Source: Mycetocola lacteus
GTDB taxonomy: Bacteria > Actinomycetota > Actinomycetes > Actinomycetales > Microbacteriaceae
Reading direction: 5' to 3'
Assembly (NCBI RefSeq): GCF_003667575.1
Contig: NZ_RCUY01000013.1
Span: 29,126-93,125 of the forward strand
Length of the DNA stretch: 64,000 nt
A model generated the notes under the pieces. The model was not told the DNA's origin. It searched no databases and saw only the letters and a list, made by a program, of their open reading frames with translations. Made by a program: the position numbers and the translations under genes. The number at the start of each line of letters is the position of its first letter. Position 1 is the stretch's first letter. Below, piece after piece: positions 62,757 to 64,000 of the stretch.

Positions 62757-63673
62757 ATTTGCGCTGGATCTTGATCACGGCCATAGCCCCGATCCTCTGG
62801 GGATCCACCTACTACGTCACCGCGCACCTGCTGCCCGCCGACTCCCCGCTCTGGGGCTCGGCCATTCGCGCGCTGCCCGCCGGACTGATCCTGCTGGCGA
62901 TCAGTCGGAAGCTTCCGCGTGGATCCTGGTGGTGGCGCTCACTCGTGCTGGGCACGATCAACATGGGGGCGTTCTTCGCCCTGGTCTACGTCGCCGCCCA
63001 GCTCCTGCCCACCAGCATCGCCTCGACGATCATGGCGACCGGACCGATCGTGATGATGCTGGTCGCCTGGGCGCTGATCCGCGAGCGCCCGAAAATCATC
63101 GCGGTGGTCGGGGCCGTTCTCGGGCTCGCCGGCGTCGCGATCATGCTGGGTGGGGGCGGCGGCGCGATCAGCACGCTCGGGGTCCTCGCCTCGGTGGCCG
63201 CCATGGCCCTCAGCGCGTTCGGCTTTGTCCTCGCCAAGCGCTGGGCCGGGCAGGTGGACCCGCTTTCGCTCTCCGCCTGGCAGCTGATCGCCGCGGGCCT
63301 GGTTCTGCTGGTTGCGGCAGCTCTGGTCGAGGGTGCACCGCCGGCCCTCACCCCGAACATGCTGTGGGGATTCGGCTACGTCTCCATCCTCGCCACCGCG
63401 CTCGCCTACACCGCCTGGTTCACCGGCCTCAAGCACCTCAGCGCGGGCAGCGTGGGCCTGATCGGCCTGCTCAACCCGGTGGTTGGTGTCCTGCTGGGCA
63501 CCGTTCTGGCGGGCGAATCACTCACCCTGCAGCAGATTCTCGGGCTGGCCCTGATCCTGGTGGGCATCGTGCTGGGGCAGCCAATCATCGACCGCTTCCG
63601 GGCGCGCAAAAACACCGCCCGCTCCGCCGTGACGACCTCAACACAGGCGGCGGCATCCGCCACACGGGACTAG
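62723..63673 (+). CDS. EamA/DMT-family transporter
   Basis: 316 residues with ten membrane segments in two EamA repeats; the first opens IAPILWGSTYYVTAHLLP, the second GVLASVAAMALSAFGFVLAKRW. Probably exports an amino acid, metabolite or drug. ATG 62723 has CGGAGATAG upstream and is preferred to ATG 62747. Controlled in all likelihood by the divergent MarR protein. The stop overlaps the next opposite-strand gene tail. Confidence 0.88.
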   Translation: MESVTVPSMETNLRWILITAIAPILWGSTYYVTAHLLPADSPLWGSAIRALPAGLILLAISRKLPRGSWWWRSLVLGTINMGAFFALVYVAAQLLPTSIASTIMATGPIVMMLVAWALIRERPKIIAVVGAVLGLAGVAIMLGGGGGAISTLGVLASVAAMALSAFGFVLAKRWAGQVDPLSLSAWQLIAAGLVLLVAAALVEGAPPALTPNMLWGFGYVSILATALAYTAWFTGLKHLSAGSVGLIGLLNPVVGVLLGTVLAGESLTLQQILGLALILVGIVLGQPIIDRFRARKNTARSAVTTSTQAAASATRD

Positions 63674-63972
63674 CGGCGCTGGCTGCGGTAGCGAGCTTCC
63701 TCGTCGGGATCCTCATGCCGCAGCACCGCCGTGACCGGCTTGGAGAGCAGCAGCGCGATCGCGATGACCGAGGGGATGAGGATCGCAATACCCGCAAGCG
63801 GCTGCGCGGTCTCACCCTGGAACGCACCCACGGCAATCGCCAGCTGCAGGACCTGCCAGATCAGCGCGCCCGCCCGCACCCAGCGCGCCAGGCGCAGCGA
63901 GGCGATAAAGAGGGCGACCACCCAGAGCGCACCGGCGGCCACCAGCACGGTGAGCGCGATCGCGGTGGGCAT
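63670..63972 (-). CDS. Small membrane protein, possibly incomplete at window end
   Basis: 100 residues from ATG 63972, with three to four hydrophobic segments (IALTVLVAAGALWVVALFIA; ALIWQVLQLAIAVGA; IAILIPSVIAIALLL) and a charged tail DPDEEARYRSQRR. The frame stays open to base 64000 with no stop, so the true start may lie outside the window. No family recognised. The stop overlaps the EamA stop by a few bases. Confidence 0.6.
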   Translation of the reverse strand: MPTAIALTVLVAAGALWVVALFIASLRLARWVRAGALIWQVLQLAIAVGAFQGETAQPLAGIAILIPSVIAIALLLSKPVTAVLRHEDPDEEARYRSQRR

Positions 63973-64000
63973 CGAGGTGGCTCGCTCGGTGAACAGATCC

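Overview
The window looks like chromosomal DNA of a high-GC actinomycete, most likely from the Micrococcales and plausibly a Microbacteriaceae member. Supporting signs are the fused E2/E1 2-oxoglutarate dehydrogenase (Kgd/OdhA type), a SigR-RsrA thiol-stress pair, a Hen1-Pnkp RNA repair pair, an LAxTG-type surface anchor, GTG starts and possible leaderless genes. The genus cannot be fixed from this sequence alone. No tRNA, rRNA or CRISPR array was seen.

Layout. 0-7 kb: methionine genes metY and metX, a membrane protein, and a three-gene sensor operon (histidine kinase, degenerate kinase-like membrane protein, NarL/LuxR response regulator). 7-11.2 kb: two MFS exporters, a GNAT acetyltransferase and a TetR repressor with a doubled operator. 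11.4-14.7 kb: an accessory cassette sce7726 (PD-(D/E)XK-like) - sce7725 - RES domain protein, followed by a broken phosphotransferase gene. 14.7-19.7 kb: a giant repeat-built cell-wall adhesin. 19.9-20.8 kb: an epoxide-hydrolase-like enzyme. 20.9-29.9 kb: a composite genomic island that splits a thiamine-binding protein gene. It carries RES and resolvase remnants, a lone nuclease-like gene, an operon of cytosine methyltransferase - putative endonuclease - phosphoribosyltransferase-like protein - DprA-like protein, a SMEK-domain protein and a complete second copy of the disrupted gene. 30-41 kb: core genes (GT87-like mannosyltransferase, HAD hydrolase, OYE reductase, two CNNM/CBS proteins, kgd, hydrolase, small membrane protein). 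41.1-51.5 kb: a catabolic locus with ROK kinase, a complete oligopeptide-type ABC transporter, CutC, an M81 (MlrC) peptidase and a ROK repressor. All three of its promoter regions share a putative operator. 51.6-56 kb: Hen1 and Pnkp RNA repair. 56-64 kb: Na+/H+ antiporter, rsrA-sigR, aroA, rsgA, bcp, a MarR-EamA pair and an incomplete membrane gene.

Three things stand out. First, the sce7726-sce7725-RES cassette and the MTase-REase-PRTase-DprA operon are the best candidates for little-described defence systems. A decayed RES copy inside the second island ties the two regions together. Second, the island interrupts a native gene but supplies an intact paralogue. That paralogue starts 12 bp after the truncated native reading frame ends, so it could be expressed by translational coupling. 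Third, several operon junctions carry short bridging reading frames or tandem duplications exactly at the ATGA stop-start overlap (5.1, 48.6 and 53.1 kb; a related coupled leader at 40.7 kb).
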